A stretch of DNA of 8,347 bases from an uncultured bacterium. GTDB taxonomy: Bacteria; Hydrothermota; Tepidihabitantia; Tepidihabitantales; Tepidihabitantaceae. Below, in pieces: positions 6,588 to 8,347 of this stretch. Under the pieces are notes generated by a model, which saw only the letters and a list, made by a program, of their open reading frames with translations, was not told the origin of the DNA and did not search any database. Every line of letters starts with the position of its first letter. Within the stretch, counting starts at the first letter, position 1. The position numbers and the translations under genes were made by a program. The stretch covers positions 1 to 8,347 of the forward strand of contig CAKZPX010000162.1 of the NCBI GenBank assembly GCA_937139435.1. The letters run 5' to 3'.

Positions 6588-6615
6588 GTTGAATGAGAAC
6601 CCGTTTTCATTCAAC
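6588..6615 (-). repeat. Inverted repeat, 5'-terminal hairpin of the RRM leader
   Basis: GTTGAATGA (6588-6596) and TCATTCAAC (6607-6615) are a perfect 9-bp inverted repeat. In RNA of the + strand it would extend to 12 pairs through one G-U; in - strand RNA a 10-nt loop remains. The right arm begins about where the promoter at 6622-6649 would start transcription, so the hairpin would sit at the extreme 5' end of the mRNA. Confidence 0.65.
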
Positions 6616-6621
6616 ATAAAT

Positions 6622-6649
6622 ATATTAACCAAAAATATTTAAAAGTCAA
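6622..6649 (-). promoter_or_regulatory. Putative promoter of the RRM gene
   Basis: On the - strand, TTGACT (6649-6644), a 16-nt spacer and TAATAT (6627-6622) lie in very AT-rich DNA. The expected start is near 6615, giving a leader of about 180 nt. It shares the TTGACT -35 with the tldD, aldolase and DUF4177 promoters. Confidence 0.55.
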
Positions 6650-6847
6650 TTTAAAATTTACTGGATTTTTTCGCCAGACCGGTTAATTAGCAATGTATAT
6701 CGGTGCAAGAGAGAATTAAGAGCCGGCTGTTACCGGTAAGGTATTTATAATTTATAAGAGGAGGTAAAAGAAGAATAATTTATTTATATGACGATAGTTA
6801 TATAAAAATCAATCACCGAGAAGTGATTTAAGGATGGGTAGGCGGGG

Positions 6848-6871
6848 GATATCCCCGGGGTTATCCCCGGG
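6848..6871. repeat. Tandem 12-bp GC-rich repeat
   Basis: GATATCCCCGGG (6848-6859) is followed directly by GTTATCCCCGGG (6860-6871), differing at one base. With the preceding GGGG this gives a perfect 12-bp palindrome GGGGATATCCCC (6845-6856) and a 7-bp all-GC hairpin CCCGGGG/CCCCGGG (6854-6860 with 6865-6871). The block stands out in an otherwise AT-rich region. Confidence 0.85.
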
Positions 6872-6892
6872 ATGGTTCCGGAGATAACCCGG
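6855..6892. repeat. Long imperfect hairpin, GC-rich
   Basis: GGGTTATC (6858-6865) pairs with GATAACCC (6883-6890). After one C-A mismatch (6866, 6882), CCGGGA (6867-6872) pairs with TTCCGG (6876-6881) around a TGG triloop. CC (6855-6856) and GG (6891-6892) can extend the base past a bulged G at 6857. This makes about 16 pairs. It competes with the shorter hairpins formed by the tandem 12-mers. There is no T-run on either side, so a simple terminator is unlikely. Confidence 0.7.
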
Positions 6893-7082
6893 CACTTGCA
6901 CCCTAACTCCATACCAGGTTCAAATGCGAAATGAAAATACAGCGTGTCCTCTTTTATTACTCATTTAGTAACTTTGATTACTGCAACTAATTTAAAAGCC
7001 ATGATAACTAGGGATGCTAATCTGTTATCCAGATGGTGGTTTCTTCGGAAGATCGATGTGCGAAAATAATTTTAAAAAACAT

Positions 7083-7110
7083 TTGACAGTTCTGGGAATG
7101 ATGGTAAAAT
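7083..7110 (+). promoter_or_regulatory. Leaderless-type promoter of the Ig-like repeat protein gene
   Basis: A consensus TTGACA (7083-7088), a 16-nt spacer and TAAAAT (7105-7110) form the best promoter in the window. Six bases later comes the GTG start (7117), so the expected transcription start falls on the start codon. No Shine-Dalgarno lies upstream. An in-frame TAA (7105-7107) sits inside the -10 box, ruling out an earlier start. Confidence 0.7.
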
Positions 7111-7116
7111 TTTACT

Positions 7117-8347
7117 GTGGCGTTGAGCGCGGCGCTCGGGTTACTGATTTTTGCCCAGCTGCATCGGTTTGAATTTGTTCCAATAACAGGACCTCATTAT
7201 GCCGGGGATTCCTTTGAGATAACCATTATTGCCCGGGACCCCTATGGCGGAATATTCAATTACAACCGTCCCGCATTTCTCTCAACAAATAAGGGTGCAA
7301 TTTATATCCATCCCAATGTAATTGGACCGTTTCGTAACGGTGTCTGGACAGGCACGGTAATGGTGACGCTGGCTGACAGCCTTGAAATCAGATGCACCGA
7401 CGATTCCGGTCGGGTGACCAGTAGCAGTAATGTGGTGCAGTTTTTTACGGGACTGCCGGCAAGGCTTTTGACCGTTCTGCCCGGTCAGCAGTTAAGTCCG
7501 GGGACAATTGCGGGCAGGTTGGGGCAACCGGATAACCAGACTGCGGGAGATAGTTTTAATTTTACCGTCTATCTTACTGACGCCTGGTGTAATCCGATTC
7601 CATTCCGAACTGATAGCGTTTATTTTGCCGCAAGTGATAATTTTGCTCAACTCCCGACAGGGGGAGAAATAAATAATGGACAGGGTTCGTTTGCGGCGGC
7701 TTTCCGTCAGGCAGGTTTTCAGCGCATTTTCGTTTTTCCGGCACAGTTTCAACCTTTTAAACCGGACACCTCTGAGCAGTTTATCTTAAATCCCGGACCA
7801 TTTTCTCAACTTATTCTAATCCTGCCCGGAGAAAGTCATTTGCCGGGTGATACTGCGACAGCGGTGTGGTTGACTCCGGGTAAGGCAGGGACACCGTTAC
7901 CGCAGTATCTGCGCGAACCATTTTCGGTAACTGTGTACCCCTGTGACCGGTGCTGGAATCGGGTTACGGTGAGTGGATTGCGGGTGCGGTTGAACTCTGA
8001 TTTTCCTGTGGAGTTTAGCCCGGCTGATACTGAAATGGTTGATAGTGTCAGTTTTGCGGTACAATTTCTGCGTTCCGGTTCCAATCAGAATTTATGGGCA
8101 AGTGATGTAGACGGACAATACCGGTCCTATCCAAACCTGTTAGAGGTCAAATCCCGGGGGAGGAGTTTATTAATAAACGCCCCGGATACGGTGCGGGCAG
8201 GAGAGACGGCGTACATCAGAGTGACGGTGCGGGATGCCAATGATGAGCCGGTTGTAGCCACGGTGTGCCGGTTTGTTGTTAGCCGGGGTAGTGGTGATAT
8301 GCTGGACGAGGCGTTGCTTACCGATACCCTTGGCAATGCGGTTGCTC
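7117..8347 (+). CDS. Exported protein with tandem Ig-like domains, 3'-truncated
   Basis: The frame from GTG 7117 stays open for 410 codons to the window edge, so this is the start of a long gene. The first residues (ALSAALGLLIFAQ, 2-14) form a short hydrophobic signal peptide, although without the usual positive charge before it. Then come at least four divergent repeats with the strand motif 'F.(V/I)TV...D': FEITIIARD (33-41), FNFTVYLTD (147-155), FSVTVYPCD (269-277) and YIRVTVRD (366-373). Two are preceded by VLPGQ/ILPGE...PG linkers near 118-128 and 238-246. The fourth has the VSRGSGDML...TDTLGNA pattern of invasin/Big_1-like domains. CxxC at 276-279 could form a disulfide. A surface or secreted adhesive or structural role is inferred. 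A C-terminal sorting domain may follow outside the window. The function is unknown. Confidence 0.88.
   Translation, partial: MALSAALGLLIFAQLHRFEFVPITGPHYAGDSFEITIIARDPYGGIFNYNRPAFLSTNKGAIYIHPNVIGPFRNGVWTGTVMVTLADSLEIRCTDDSGRVTSSSNVVQFFTGLPARLLTVLPGQQLSPGTIAGRLGQPDNQTAGDSFNFTVYLTDAWCNPIPFRTDSVYFAASDNFAQLPTGGEINNGQGSFAAAFRQAGFQRIFVFPAQFQPFKPDTSEQFILNPGPFSQLILILPGESHLPGDTATAVWLTPGKAGTPLPQYLREPFSVTVYPCDRCWNRVTVSGLRVRLNSDFPVEFSPADTEMVDSVSFAVQFLRSGSNQNLWASDVDGQYRSYPNLLEVKSRGRSLLINAPDTVRAGETAYIRVTVRDANDEPVVATVCRFVVSRGSGDMLDEALLTDTLGNAVA

Larger units (their letters stand above)
6435..6615 (-). ncRNA. Structured 5' leader of the RRM gene, candidate cis-regulatory RNA
   Basis: The roughly 180 nt between the predicted transcription start (about 6615) and the RRM ATG hold a large foldable domain. 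P1 pairs TGCT and AAGAA-CGTTCA (6454-6457, 6459-6470) with TGAACG-TTCTT and AGCA (6539-6550, 6551-6554): 15 pairs interrupted by one bulge (6458) and one mismatch. P2 pairs 6477-6483 with 6530-6532 and 6535-6538 (7 bp, 2-nt bulge). Inside are a GGTGC/GCACC hairpin (6513-6517 with 6525-6529, 7-nt loop) and a smaller AGTT/AACT hairpin (6495-6498 with 6504-6507). This gives a three-way-junction-like fold directly upstream of the Shine-Dalgarno. I recognise no known riboswitch. The strand is inferred from the promoter; pairing alone does not fix it. P1 has no G-U pairs to discriminate. Confidence 0.5.
6650..7082. other. Long non-coding region with several hairpins
   Basis: I see no convincing gene here. 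The stretch is mostly AT-rich with local inverted repeats: AATCAC/GTGATT (6811-6816 with 6823-6828), a GC-rich block (6845-6892), AGTAA/TTACT (6967-6971 with 6978-6982), GATAAC/GTTATC (7003-7008 with 7024-7029), and a C-TTCG-G tetraloop hairpin (7040-7051). A perfect TATAAT (6746-6751) lacks a -35, and a perfect GAGGAGGT (6758-6765) lacks a suitably placed start codon. It could hold an undescribed small RNA, regulatory sites for the downstream gene, or decayed sequence. No tmRNA, RNase P, SRP or tRNA signature was recognised. Confidence 0.6.

Noticed and set aside
6834..6887. 17-codon ATG frame on the + strand (MGRRGISPG...)
   Set aside because: The AAGG lies directly against the ATG, the frame is very short, and it runs through the GC-rich hairpin.
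6784..6912. 42-codon ATG frame on the - strand containing PGI(T/S) repeats
   Set aside because: The repeats simply translate the 12-bp tandem DNA repeat. There is no Shine-Dalgarno and no family resemblance.
6905..6935. TTCAAAT stretch resembling a tRNA T-loop
   Set aside because: The flanking bases do not pair as a T-stem, and no acceptor or anticodon arms are found.
7492..8336. Three - strand frames of 69-86 codons under the Ig-like gene
   Set aside because: They lie opposite a continuous 410-codon + frame with a signal peptide and repeats. They show no motifs or ribosome-binding sites.

Overview
The window reads as a gene-dense bacterial chromosome segment of moderate GC (about half GC by eye). 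It shows no mobile elements, tRNA or rRNA genes, CRISPR arrays or phage genes. Neighbouring genes overlap or lie a few bases apart. The only large non-coding stretch is 6435-7116. The best clue to the lineage is the gene running off the right edge: a secreted protein of tandem Ig-like domains with '(V/I)LPG...PG...G.P..Q...F.VTV...D...N' repeat units. This style recalls secreted proteins of FCB-group or candidate-division bacteria such as WOR-3. That assignment is inference from memory, with only moderate confidence.

Layout: (1) 1-1081, + strand: the 3' part of a NOL1/NOP2/Sun-type RNA cytosine-5 methyltransferase, overlapping by 14 nt a separate PUA-like protein that in many relatives is fused to it. 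(2) 1089-2298, - strand: a class II aldolase (RhaD/FucA superfamily) followed, with a 14-nt overlap, by a TrmH/SpoU RNA 2'-O-methyltransferase. (3) 2299-2409: a short divergent promoter region. (4) 2410-3164, + strand: a DUF4177-like small protein and a CvpA-like four-helix membrane protein, joined by an ATGA overlap. (5) 3161-6004, - strand: tldD then tldE (pmbA), the two subunits of the TldD/E metalloprotease. The tldE stop shares a TTAA with the convergent cvpA-like stop. (6) 6034-6060: a strong hairpin between the RRM gene and tldD that also overlaps the likely tldD -35 box. (7) 6081-6434, - strand: a single-RRM glycine-rich RNA-binding protein with a strong Shine-Dalgarno and a long, apparently highly structured leader (6435-6615). 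(8) 6650-7082: non-coding, AT-rich DNA with several hairpins and one very GC-rich tandem repeat. (9) 7117 to the right edge, + strand: an open frame of 410 codons for an exported Ig-like repeat protein. It starts at GTG immediately behind a near-consensus promoter.

Themes: at least four genes concern RNA (two methyltransferases, a PUA-like protein, an RRM protein). TldD/E is a peptide-processing protease. Three promoter-proximal genes (aldolase, tldD, Ig-like protein) have no convincing Shine-Dalgarno and carry a -35/-10 pair ending 5-6 nt before the start codon. This suggests leaderless transcripts. The RRM and DUF4177-like genes instead have strong Shine-Dalgarno sequences. The most unusual item is the RRM leader, which has a predicted 5'-terminal hairpin with a possible pseudoknot followed by a three-way-junction-like domain.
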